Position numbers and translations under genes: made by a program
Shown: piece after piece, positions 1-8,291 of the stretch
Layout: every line of letters begins with the position of its first letter
Position numbering within the stretch: the stretch's first letter is position 1
From: Bacteroidales bacterium
GTDB taxonomy: Bacteria > Bacteroidota > Bacteroidia > Bacteroidales > UBA932
Length of the DNA stretch: 64,000 nt
Assembly (NCBI GenBank): GCA_017395045.1
Contig: JAFPWG010000014.1
Location: forward strand, 62,001 to 126,000
Reading direction: 5' to 3'
Notes under the pieces: model-generated
What the model was told of the DNA's origin: nothing
What the model saw: only the letters and a program-made list of their open reading frames with translations
Database searches by the model: none

Positions 1-1557
1 GAGGAAGGTGAAGCCCTTCACGAAGGAACGGCTGTAAGAAAGGTTCAGGTTGTAGTCCAGTTTATGGTTTTCGCTCCGTAAGCCCACCATGCCCAGCAGG
101 TCCACCGTGGCGGAACCGGTGGCGACCACGCGGTCCACTGTGGATTTGCGCTGGATAAGGGAGTTGTACAGCAGGGGGTTGGCGATTCGGATGTCGCCGT
201 GGACGCTGTCATAATAGGTACCGAACCCGTATGCGTCGTAGGAGTAATCGGAGGCGGCGCCGACGACCCGGTCCAGGAACCAGGTGTTCTCGTCATAGGC
301 CTTGATGGTAGGCGGCATGAACAGGGCTGTCGCCATGATCGGGTACTGGGTGCCGTACAGACCCTGGACATATTCGTTGGCGTTGGATGCAGACATATTG
401 TCCTGGTCGGAATGGGAATACACGATACCGGTGCGGAGCTTGACGAACTTCACGTCCATGGTATTGTTCACGCGTGCGGTGAAACGGTCGAAATTAGGAC
501 CTGCGCCCACGAGGGTACCCTTCTGGCTGAAATAGTCGAGGCCCACGTTGAAAGTGCTGTTCTCACCGCCGCCGGAAAGGTTCACGTTGTGGTTCTGGCG
601 GATGCCTGTCTTGAACATCTCCTTGAACCAGTCGGTATTGTTGGTGGCAGGATCCAGGTAGTTTTCGGAACCCTTCATATAGCCGGAAGGAACTTTGTCG
701 CCCAGGTTGTTGTTCTCGTAAGACATGCGGATGTAGTCGCCGTACTGGGCGGCGTCCATTACGTCATACACGCCCTTGCGGATCTGGTCCACACCGGCGT
801 AGCCACGGTACTCCACCCGGATAGGCTGGTTTTTCTTTCCGTTCTTGGTAGTGATGATCACCACGCCGTTCGCCGCGCGGGAACCGTAGATGGCGGCCGC
901 GGAGGCATCTTTGAGAACCTGGATGGTCTCGATGTCGTTCGGGGAGAAGTCGCGGATGGTGGTGCCCATGGGCACGCCGTCGATGACGTACAGCGGGCTG
1001 GTGTCTCCGAAGGAGCCGATACCGCGGATGCGGACGGCCGGGTCGGCGCCCGGCTGGCCGTCGGAGGTGATCTGGACGCCGGCGACCTTACCCTCGAGCA
1101 TGGATGAGATGTTGGAGTGGGATACCTTCTTCATCTCGTCGGCGTCCACGATGGCCACCGAACCGGTCAGGTCCACCTTTTTCTGGGAACCGTAACCCAC
1201 CACGACGACCTGGTCCAGGAGCGTGGTTTCAGTCTTCATGGCGATGGTTCCGAGATTTCCATCCGGTCCTACGGTGATTTCAATGGTCTGGAAGCCGACG
1301 GAGATCAGCTGGAGGACGGAGCCTTCCGGCACCGTGAGAGAGAAATTGCCGTCCAGGTCGGCGGTGGTTCCGGTCGTAGTGCCTTTCACTACGATGCCGG
1401 TTCCCAGCAGGGGCTCGCCGTACTCGTCCACGACGGTGCCTGTGACGGTCACGTTGTTCTGCGCGTGGGCCGCATAGCCGCCGTCCCTGCCGCTGAAGGC
1501 GGCCGGAGCTATGGCCATGAACCCGCAAAGGAAAATATATATGGATAGGTTTTTCAT
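1..1557 (-). CDS. SusC/RagA-family TonB-dependent outer-membrane receptor, N-terminal 519 residues (3' end outside window)
   Basis: The frame is open from an ATG at 1557 to the window edge, so the C-terminal half of the barrel is missing. Residues 1 to about 33 form a signal peptide. A carboxypeptidase-D-like beta domain (TGTVVDEYGEPL, DLDGNFSL) follows, then a TonB-box-like stretch (LLDQVVVVGYGSQKK) and the plug with the SusC hallmarks YVIDGVPM, IETIQVLKDASAAAIYGSRAANGVVIITTK (about 175-215). The rest reads as early barrel strands. Family knowledge: SusC proteins import oligosaccharides using TonB energy, capped by a SusD lipoprotein. The gene lies 15 bp after the lipoprotein stop and is probably the third gene of a GH43-lipoprotein-SusC operon. 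A SusD would be expected further left. The arabinan-type substrate is inferred from the GH43 and GH51 genes. Confidence 0.95.
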   Translation of the reverse strand, partial: MKNLSIYIFLCGFMAIAPAAFSGRDGGYAAHAQNNVTVTGTVVDEYGEPLLGTGIVVKGTTTGTTADLDGNFSLTVPEGSVLQLISVGFQTIEITVGPDGNLGTIAMKTETTLLDQVVVVGYGSQKKVDLTGSVAIVDADEMKKVSHSNISSMLEGKVAGVQITSDGQPGADPAVRIRGIGSFGDTSPLYVIDGVPMGTTIRDFSPNDIETIQVLKDASAAAIYGSRAANGVVIITTKNGKKNQPIRVEYRGYAGVDQIRKGVYDVMDAAQYGDYIRMSYENNNLGDKVPSGYMKGSENYLDPATNNTDWFKEMFKTGIRQNHNVNLSGGGENSTFNVGLDYFSQKGTLVGAGPNFDRFTARVNNTMDVKFVKLRTGIVYSHSDQDNMSASNANEYVQGLYGTQYPIMATALFMPPTIKAYDENTWFLDRVVGAASDYSYDAYGFGTYYDSVHGDIRIANPLLYNSLIQRKSTVDRVVATGSATVDLLGMVGLRSENHKLDYNLNLSYSRSFVKGFTFL

Positions 1558-1572
1558 ATCGCGAAACGGTTA

Positions 1573-4107
1573 TCAGTCGAAATCAAGGTAGGACGCTTCG
1601 GTGACGAAGGCAAACTGTACGTCGTCGCTGTTCACCGAGATGTTGTCGTAGTACTGGAAGTGGGTTTCGCCGTTGGCATAGACCACATAGTAGCGGATGG
1701 AAGCTTTGCCGTTCCCGCTGTTGGCGACGGTCACCGTAACATGGGAGCCTTCGATGTTCGCGGCGAAGCCTTCCCAGTTCCAGTTCCCGGCAAGGTTCCA
1801 GCCAAGCTCAGAGAGACCGTCGATGGTATTGGTCCCATAGAGCCAACCGTAATTGTCCATGCGGACGACACCGTACTCGTTTCCGTCCGCCTTGCGGAGA
1901 ATGGTGCAAGGGCCCTGGTGGTTCAGCTGTGCGAGTGAATGGACCTCCATTCCCACGCTCAGGCTCTCGCCGGCGGCGACGGTCCAGTCCTTGGAGAAAG
2001 TGGTCCACCAGGCGTTGCTGAAGTCGTCGGCGCCCACGCGGGCGGCCTGCTTCTCCTGGTCGCTCGCGGCGATGGTGAGGGAGCCCTTGGTGGTGAGAGG
2101 TTCTCCGCCGGCCGGGGTGTAGGTTACCGTGAAGGCATCGGCATAGGTGCCGGGCTTTGCGTCATAAACGAGCTTGTCGCCTGTGAAACTGACTGAGTAG
2201 CCGGAAGGGAGGCTGATTTCCTCGCCATTGGCCCGGGTGGCTTTCACGACCACGTTTTCCGGGGAGAGGGTGACAACTTTCGTCCCGCCTACGACCTTGG
2301 CCGTGGCGCCGGCCGAGATGCTTACGACTTTGGTGGGATCCTGCGGATCGGGATCCGGGGTGCTGTAGTCGCCGGGCACGAGGACGGCGTAGCAGTTGTC
2401 CACGGTCATGGACAGGTACACGTCGTCCGGATCGTTGATGGCGATGTTCTTGTACAACTGATAGTGTTCCTCGCCATTGGCCCAGAGGACATCGTACCGG
2501 ATGACGGCGTTGTCTCCGTTGTTGGTGGCCGTGATGGTGACGTGGGCGTTGGTAAGCATCGGCTTGAACAGATCCCAATTCCAGTCGCTTTCCTTGTCGG
2601 CATCGGCATTGGCAAAAGCGGAACCCCAACCGAAATTGTCGATGCGGACCACCGCATATTCACCGTCGGCGCCGATGGTGAGGTCACCCTTGCGGAGGAT
2701 GGCGACGGGAGCCTGCCAGTTGTCGGCTGCAACGGAATAGACGTCCATTTCGAAGGAGGCGCTTTCGCCCTGCGGAACCTTGCGGTCAGGAGCGAAGTAG
2801 GTCCACCAGGCGGAGTTAAGCTCGGGGACACCCAGGGCGAGACCGCCCTTGACGAGGTTGATGCGCGTAGAGGCTGTGACAGCCTTGGAACCGGGCTTGT
2901 AGGTGAAGGTCACTTCCTGCTCGCCTTCCACGGGGTTAATCGGAGAGACGGTCACGTCGTCCAGGGTGAGGTCCACGGTGGTTCCGCCCTGATAGACTGC
3001 CTGCAACTGGAGACCGTACGGGCGGAAGTCCAGGCTGGCGTTGTCATAGAAATAGTAGGTGTTGTGGGAAGGTTCCTGCACGATCAGGAGACTCTCCAGG
3101 TCGGCTACCAGTTCGAAATTGTAGTAGCCGGCGGCGGCTTCGGTAAGGACGCCTTTCTTCGTATAATTATACGTGACGACCACGGTCTTGTTTCCGGGGG
3201 TGGTCAGATCGGGTGCCGTGATGCTGACTTTCTCCTTGTCCACCGCCATCGAGGAACCGTCTTCGAAGACGACGGTCACGACGGCATCGCCCCAATAGTC
3301 GACATCCTCCGGATTCTCGCTGTAGTTAACGGCGGTGGGATTGCCAGAAATGACGACGGATGCCGGGTTGGAGTCCGGAATGATGGGATAGTCCGAAGAG
3401 GCGAGGAAGGCGCTCTGGAGCACGAAATGAGCATGATCGGCAACCAGGAATACGTTGATGTCATCCACGAAGGAGACGGATTGGCTGTAGGTCTCAGTGA
3501 TTATGGTACCGTCCGTTGCAGTGGCGACCGCCGTTACATAGGCGGTACCCTCGCTGGCGTGGTCCACGGTCAGTTCTACCTCGGCGCCGTTCATCTTGTC
3601 GCGGAAGGCTTCCCACCAGGCATCGCCGTCGGGAGCGACTCCGTCCATATCCAGGGAAATGCCGTTGTTGGACCCATTGTCCCCGCTGCCCCATTTCCAA
3701 CTGTCAGCGCGGAGGACGAAATACTCGGAGTAGCCTTCGGCCCCGCGCTCTTTCGCATTCGTGACGCCGAGGACCCAGTTCTGGTAATTGGCTTCACCGA
3801 GGGAGAAGTTGTTGAATTTGAGGATCAGTTTCTTCGCTACCGGAACGGTGAAGTACTGACTGAAGTCCGCCCACCAGCTGGAGGTGTTGTCCTCCAGGCC
3901 TACGACGTCGGGGGCGATCTCAATGGGGACGGCATCGTCGGGAACGACGTTCCCGGCGTCTTTTTCTGCCTGATAATCAGCGATCTTCTCGGCAAGGTCG
4001 TCCGGAGCATCGATGGTGTAGGGCTCGAGACGCGTACAGCCTGCTGAGACCGCTGCCGTGAAGGCGGCGGCACAGAGCGCCTGAAGCATCAATTCTCGGG
4101 TTTTCAT
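1573..4107 (-). CDS. Large PUL lipoprotein with three related 'WW' modules and Ig-like domains; candidate surface glycan-binding protein
   Basis: 844 residues from the ATG at 4107; further upstream codons lack a signal sequence. The N-terminus is a lipoprotein signal with the acceptor Cys24 (VSAGC). Three similar modules are visible at about 73-235, 428-577 and 693-844. Each starts with S/NxxWW.xF, has an (A/G)VVR(I/M)DN(F/Y)GW-type core, and ends with an IRY..(L/V)(W/Y)ANGE..(Y/F)Q-type stretch; the first is the most diverged. Bacterial Ig-like domains seem to lie between them (about 247-340, 338-420, 591-682). It sits 38 bp after the GH43 gene and 15 bp before SusC, so surface binding of the PUL glycan is likely. 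No SusD motifs were seen, and I do not recognise a named family. Confidence 0.85.
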   Translation of the reverse strand: MKTRELMLQALCAAAFTAAVSAGCTRLEPYTIDAPDDLAEKIADYQAEKDAGNVVPDDAVPIEIAPDVVGLEDNTSSWWADFSQYFTVPVAKKLILKFNNFSLGEANYQNWVLGVTNAKERGAEGYSEYFVLRADSWKWGSGDNGSNNGISLDMDGVAPDGDAWWEAFRDKMNGAEVELTVDHASEGTAYVTAVATATDGTIITETYSQSVSFVDDINVFLVADHAHFVLQSAFLASSDYPIIPDSNPASVVISGNPTAVNYSENPEDVDYWGDAVVTVVFEDGSSMAVDKEKVSITAPDLTTPGNKTVVVTYNYTKKGVLTEAAAGYYNFELVADLESLLIVQEPSHNTYYFYDNASLDFRPYGLQLQAVYQGGTTVDLTLDDVTVSPINPVEGEQEVTFTYKPGSKAVTASTRINLVKGGLALGVPELNSAWWTYFAPDRKVPQGESASFEMDVYSVAADNWQAPVAILRKGDLTIGADGEYAVVRIDNFGWGSAFANADADKESDWNWDLFKPMLTNAHVTITATNNGDNAVIRYDVLWANGEEHYQLYKNIAINDPDDVYLSMTVDNCYAVLVPGDYSTPDPDPQDPTKVVSISAGATAKVVGGTKVVTLSPENVVVKATRANGEEISLPSGYSVSFTGDKLVYDAKPGTYADAFTVTYTPAGGEPLTTKGSLTIAASDQEKQAARVGADDFSNAWWTTFSKDWTVAAGESLSVGMEVHSLAQLNHQGPCTILRKADGNEYGVVRMDNYGWLYGTNTIDGLSELGWNLAGNWNWEGFAANIEGSHVTVTVANSGNGKASIRYYVVYANGETHFQYYDNISVNSDDVQFAFVTEASYLDFD

Positions 4108-4145
4108 AATGTAGTTTTTATTGGTTGTTATGGGTTGGTTAATGA

Positions 4146-5201
4146 TCAGAGTTGGATGGACGGCCAGCCGTCCCGGTCCCATTCAAGGGAGCGGACCAGG
4201 AGACAGGCATTGTAGCCGGTTTCGCGGTCGTAGGCATGCAGGAGCATTCGATCTCCCGTGTCGGTGGAGACCACGGCGCAGTGGCCGACACCGGGGTAGC
4301 GGGCGTTCCCTGCCGCGACGACGGTCCCACCGCCTTGCATCAGGGGCGTGCCGTCGGCATCGACATAGGGGCCGGTCACCTTCCGGGACCTGCCGACCAC
4401 TACTTTATAAGTGCTCTTCGGCCCCCTGCAGCAGAGGTCGTAGGAAATGAACAGATAGTACCAGTCCCCGTGGCGGACGATGAACGGGGCTTCCGCGGCG
4501 CCGTTGCCGGGGTCGAAGTCCTGACCGCGGGGATCGGCCTTGATGGCGTCATCCGTCTTGGAGGTGTCCTCGGCCGTCCCTTCCGGACGCCGGCAGACAG
4601 GATACCATTCCTGGGGCTCCGCGACACGGGTAAGGGTAGCGTCCAGTCGGACCAGCTTGATGCCGCCCCAGAAGGAACCGAAGCTCATCCATCCCGTACC
4701 GTCCGAGTCGATGAAAACATTGGGGTCGATGGCATTCCAGTTGTCGCGGCCGCCGATGGAACGGACGACGCAGCCCCGGTCTTCCCAGTAGTAGTCCGGG
4801 GAATCCGGGTCGAGGGTGCGGTTGGTCGCTACGCCGATGGCGGAGGTGTTCTTTCCGAAGGAAGAGCAGGAATAATAAAGATAGTAGGTCCCTTCGTGGT
4901 AAAAGATATCCGGCGCCCAGGTATGGCCATGATATCCGGGAACGGTATCCAAGGCCCACTGTGGCGGGGCGTCAAAGACCCGGCCGGCGGGTTCCCAGGA
5001 CTTCAGGTCTTGCGAAGTGAGGACACTGACGCCGAATCCGGTGCTGAAGAGATACCAAGTTTCCCCGCAGCGGATGGCGGCGGGATCATGAACAGCGGGT
5101 TGGAGCGGATCGAAGGCCGGTTCACGGTGAATTCCCTGGGCCGAAACGGTCAGAACCAGGAAAAAGGTGCCGAATAGGGCGGTCAAATGTTTCAGCGTCA
5201 T
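4146..5201 (-). CDS. GH43 family exported arabinanase / arabinosidase
   Basis: 351 residues with an N-terminal signal peptide (cleavage near AQG, residue 23). The five-bladed GH43 fold is supported by the triad positions Asp39 (VHDPAAI, general base), Asp159 (NAIDPNVF, pKa modulator) and Glu237 (GAAEAPFIV, general acid). Motifs such as HTWAPDIFYHEGTYYLYYS and SFWGGIKLV resemble endo-1,5-alpha-L-arabinanases (EC 3.2.1.99) of GH43 subfamilies 4-6. The subfamily is from memory of the motifs, not a search. It is the first gene of the leftward PUL operon, behind a -7 box at 5225-5232 and an inverted repeat at 5254-5290. Its product should shorten arabinan for SusC import; an exo-arabinofuranosidase role is the alternative. 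Confidence 0.9.
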   Translation of the reverse strand: MTLKHLTALFGTFFLVLTVSAQGIHREPAFDPLQPAVHDPAAIRCGETWYLFSTGFGVSVLTSQDLKSWEPAGRVFDAPPQWALDTVPGYHGHTWAPDIFYHEGTYYLYYSCSSFGKNTSAIGVATNRTLDPDSPDYYWEDRGCVVRSIGGRDNWNAIDPNVFIDSDGTGWMSFGSFWGGIKLVRLDATLTRVAEPQEWYPVCRRPEGTAEDTSKTDDAIKADPRGQDFDPGNGAAEAPFIVRHGDWYYLFISYDLCCRGPKSTYKVVVGRSRKVTGPYVDADGTPLMQGGGTVVAAGNARYPGVGHCAVVSTDTGDRMLLHAYDRETGYNACLLVRSLEWDRDGWPSIQL

Positions 5202-5224
5202 CGATTACAGTGGTTAACCGACGG

Positions 5225-5232
5225 CAAAAATA
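5225..5232 (-). promoter_or_regulatory. Bacteroidetes -7 box for the GH43-lipoprotein-SusC operon
   Basis: The minus strand reads TATTTTTG, an exact TAnnTTTG match, 23 bases before the GH43 ATG. No TTTG at the usual 19-21 base spacing was found upstream, which fits a promoter that needs an activator. Confidence 0.45.
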
Positions 5233-5253
5233 GGCACTTTCAAAATGCCTTTG

Positions 5254-5290
5254 GTGTACAAAAAGACCTAAAAGGTGGATTTTTGTACAC
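5254..5290. promoter_or_regulatory. 11-bp perfect inverted repeat between the regulator gene and GH43
   Basis: The arms GTGTACAAAAA (5254-5264) and TTTTTGTACAC (5280-5290) are perfectly complementary. The 15-base spacer holds a smaller ACCT/AGGT hairpin. It starts at the stop codon of the regulator gene and lies about 22 bp upstream of the GH43 -7 box. It could be an operator for the PUL promoter or the transcript-end hairpin of the regulator; the sequence cannot decide. Confidence 0.6.
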
Positions 5291-8217
5291 TAGCCTTCGG
5301 CAAGGGAACTGGGCGGGAAACCGAATTCCCTGGCGAAGCAGCGGCTGAAATACTTCGGGTCGTTGAATCCGACCTCGTAGGCGATTTCGGAAATGTTGAG
5401 CGTCTTGTTCTCCCGGTTGGACAGGAGCATTTCCCGGGCGACCGACAGCCGGTAGGTCCGGATGAACTGGGCGACAGGCTGTCCGAAGGCTTCCTGGATG
5501 CGTTTGTTGAGGAGGGTCTTGCTCATTCCCATCGCGCTGCACAGGGCGGGAACGTCCAGATCCGGGTCCTTGTACAGGGAACGGACCGTCTGGAGGACTT
5601 TCTCCGCGAACGGGTCCTCCGACTGGGCCTGCGGCGCGGAGAGGATACGGCGGCCGGCCAGTTCTTCGTTCTGGTGTCTCAGGACGACGTTCTGGCGGGC
5701 GAGTTCATCGGCCTTCTGTTCGATGAGCTTCTTCTGTTCCGATATCTCCCGGGTCCGCTCGTCCACGGTCCGCTGCAGAAGCTCCTGCCTGTGTACGAGA
5801 TAGCGGGTGCGCCAAACGAGGATGCCGTAGGCGATGGCTGCGATGAGCACGGCCAGGATCAGTTTGAACCACCAGGTTTTGTAGAAATAGGGCCGCACAT
5901 GTACGTCCAGCGCCAATTCCTTCCCGATGTCCCCGGAGCGGGGGACGGCCCGGACGACCAACCGGTACTCTCCGCTCGGAAGAGAGGAGTAGGAGGCCTC
6001 GTGCCGTTCGCCGGTCAGTCGGGTCCACCCCTTCTCGAACCCTTCCAGCCGGTACTCATAGGCGTACTGACGCCCGGCGGCCGGACTGAGCAGGGCGAAC
6101 TGGAATAAAATGGACCGGTCACGCTCATGCAGGGTCACGCTTTTCAGGTAGGGGTTGCGAAGATGCCTGTCCCCGATGCGGACATCGGTCAGCCGCAGCG
6201 GGCCCTCGATGGTCCTGGAGACCGTCCGGGACGGATCTACGGCACTGAGACCTTCTGCCTGCCCGAAGTAGAGCAGTCCGTCCGTGCCTTTGCACGCGTT
6301 GTTCCAGTGGAAACTCGTGCTGGAAAAACCGTCTTCCCGGAAATAGGGGGTAATGCGTCCGGTCAGGGGATCCAGGACGTTGAGACCGTGTTCCGTACTG
6401 ACCCAAATGCGCCCCGAGGCGTCTTCGGCAAGTCCTCGCACACGGTCATTGGACAGGCCATTCCGGGTGGAATATCCTGTGAATGTGTATGTTCCGTCTT
6501 CATTCCGGACAGCGTGGCACACGCCGTTCCCGTTGCTGCCGAGCCAGAGGCTTCCGTCGGCGGCTTCGATGATGAAACAGATCATTTCCCGGACGCCGGA
6601 ACCAGGGTCGTCCAGTTTGTATGCGTGAAGGGTGGAAGGGAAGCCTCTGTCGGCGGAGCGGTTCCGCAGGTCGAATACATGGACCCCTTCCCGGCATCCG
6701 ATCCAAAGATGGCCGGATGCGTCCAGGCACGACCCGATGCACCCGCTGGCCTGTTCGGCAAGGGCGGGCGTCAGTTCGCGCGTACGGAAATCATAGTAGA
6801 AGATGCCCCGGTTGGATCCGATCCACAGCAAGCCGTTTCCCGGGTCATAATCCAGGGATCCGATATAGTCCAGGCGGGTGTCGCCCGGAAGGAGATGCTC
6901 CAGCACCCGGTAAGGTTTCCGGGTGGATACGATGTCGATGCCGCCACCCCAGGTCCCAACCAGCATCCGCTCCTGGGGAAGCAGGCACAGTTCGCTTACG
7001 CTGTTGTGACAGAGTCCGCCCCGCTCGAGGGTCAGGTGTCCGAAGGCATGACTTCCCGGTTCCCGGATACTCAGACCGCCTTCCACCGTCCCGACCCAGA
7101 GCCGGCCGTCCGGCTCCTGGAGGACGGCGTTCACGGCTCCGGCAGCCAGGGAATTGGGATCCTGTCCGTCATGTCGCAGGTTGTTGACGGAAACCTGCTT
7201 GGGGATGAATGTCAGCAGCCCGGTTGTTTCGGTGCCCAGGAGGAGTTGTTCCCCAAGGACCTTGATGCAGTTGATTACCTCTCCGCCGACGCGCTCGAAA
7301 TCATCGGTGACGGGATTATAGAGGTTCAGGCCGTGGAGGGAACTGGCGGCGATCACTCCGTCGCCAGTCCGGCTGAGACCTGTGATAAAGTTCTGGGTCA
7401 GGGAACGGGAGTTGTCGGGATCATGGGCGTACCTCTTCCATTCTCCGGTGCGGCGGTTGAGGAAATACAGGCCGTCTTCCGTCGAAATCCAGATTTCCTG
7501 GCCGGCAGGAAGGAAGTCGGACAGGTAGGTCTGTTCCCCGTATTGGAAGTCCGGCAGTACCGGCTTTGCCTTGAGGGTCCCGGAAGGATCTTCTCCGACC
7601 TTGTAAAGCCGTCCTTCCATCCCCATCCACACTGTTCCGTCCCCATCGACGTCTTCGAAGACGAAATTGACCGGGGCAAGCCCGTCGTGGGTGTATTTGA
7701 GAACGTCCCGTACGGATCCTTCACTGTCGAAGGAAACGCGGACCAGCGTCTTTTCGGTCTTGAACCAGAGACTCCCGGCCGCGTCCAGGGTCAGGAAGGA
7801 GCAGGTCAGATTCCCATATGCTTCAAGGTCGGGATGAGGCAGGTCCATGCGTTCCAGCGTCCGGAGGTCCATCAGGTCCAGTCCGCCTTCGGAGGCGATC
7901 CAGAGCCGCTGGAAGCGGTCCTCGCAGACATTGCGGATGAAATTGCTCTTGAGCGGAGTGCCGGAAGTGGTGCTGAAGGTGAGGAGGTCATATCCGTCGA
8001 ACCGGCACAGTCCGCCGCCCGATGTGGCCAGCCAGAGGAAACCGGCGTCATCCTGGCAGACGTCGTCGACATAGTTGCAGGGGAGACCGTTTTCCATGGA
8101 GAGGGTGCTATGCAGGTAGCCGTCTTCGAACCGGCCTTGCGCCTGGGCCGGGAAGAACACAGCTCCGAGCTGGAGCGCGAGCGCGAGCCCGCATGATTTT
8201 ACACCTCGAAAGTTCAT
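5290..8217 (-). CDS. HTCS-like membrane-spanning AraC regulator without kinase or receiver domains
   Basis: 975 residues from the ATG at 8217, chosen over one 15 bases upstream because AAAGGTGG lies just before it and the signal sequence starts there. After the signal peptide (about 1-27) come many two-component-regulator propeller repeats (for example GFLWLATSGGGLCRFDGYD, RIWVSTEHGLNVLDP), a Y_Y_Y domain (AYEYRLEGFEKGWTRL) and one membrane helix at about 782-802. A charged coiled coil of about 60 residues then leads into an AraC-type double HTH (about 862-975, ISEIAYEVGFNDPKYFSRCFAREFG). Ordinary hybrid two-component systems have HisKA, HATPase and REC domains in that place; none is present. 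It should sense a periplasmic oligosaccharide and act directly on the neighbouring PUL promoters. Confidence 0.92.
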   Translation of the reverse strand: MNFRGVKSCGLALALQLGAVFFPAQAQGRFEDGYLHSTLSMENGLPCNYVDDVCQDDAGFLWLATSGGGLCRFDGYDLLTFSTTSGTPLKSNFIRNVCEDRFQRLWIASEGGLDLMDLRTLERMDLPHPDLEAYGNLTCSFLTLDAAGSLWFKTEKTLVRVSFDSEGSVRDVLKYTHDGLAPVNFVFEDVDGDGTVWMGMEGRLYKVGEDPSGTLKAKPVLPDFQYGEQTYLSDFLPAGQEIWISTEDGLYFLNRRTGEWKRYAHDPDNSRSLTQNFITGLSRTGDGVIAASSLHGLNLYNPVTDDFERVGGEVINCIKVLGEQLLLGTETTGLLTFIPKQVSVNNLRHDGQDPNSLAAGAVNAVLQEPDGRLWVGTVEGGLSIREPGSHAFGHLTLERGGLCHNSVSELCLLPQERMLVGTWGGGIDIVSTRKPYRVLEHLLPGDTRLDYIGSLDYDPGNGLLWIGSNRGIFYYDFRTRELTPALAEQASGCIGSCLDASGHLWIGCREGVHVFDLRNRSADRGFPSTLHAYKLDDPGSGVREMICFIIEAADGSLWLGSNGNGVCHAVRNEDGTYTFTGYSTRNGLSNDRVRGLAEDASGRIWVSTEHGLNVLDPLTGRITPYFREDGFSSTSFHWNNACKGTDGLLYFGQAEGLSAVDPSRTVSRTIEGPLRLTDVRIGDRHLRNPYLKSVTLHERDRSILFQFALLSPAAGRQYAYEYRLEGFEKGWTRLTGERHEASYSSLPSGEYRLVVRAVPRSGDIGKELALDVHVRPYFYKTWWFKLILAVLIAAIAYGILVWRTRYLVHRQELLQRTVDERTREISEQKKLIEQKADELARQNVVLRHQNEELAGRRILSAPQAQSEDPFAEKVLQTVRSLYKDPDLDVPALCSAMGMSKTLLNKRIQEAFGQPVAQFIRTYRLSVAREMLLSNRENKTLNISEIAYEVGFNDPKYFSRCFAREFGFPPSSLAEG

Positions 8218-8246
8218 TTGTCCACCTTTCAACTTCCAAACTTACG

Positions 8247-8254
8247 TATTTTTG
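8247..8254 (+). promoter_or_regulatory. -7 box for the GH51 gene
   Basis: TATTTTTG matches TAnnTTTG and lies 37 bases before the GH51 ATG in the 74-bp divergent gap between the regulator and GH51. No clear -33 TTTG is present. Confidence 0.4.
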
Positions 8255-8291
8255 CATACATTTGAAAATCTAAAGCTAATTTCGACCATTT

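Noticed and set aside
2464-4047. Long open frame of about 527 codons opposite the PUL lipoprotein gene
   Set aside because: GC-rich codon use leaves the antisense strand free of stops; the protein has no signal, domain or sensible composition, and the lipoprotein on the other strand is clear.
6127-8196. Open frame of 689 codons antisense to the HTCS-like regulator
   Set aside because: Same GC-strand effect; the coding strand carries all propeller and HTH motifs.
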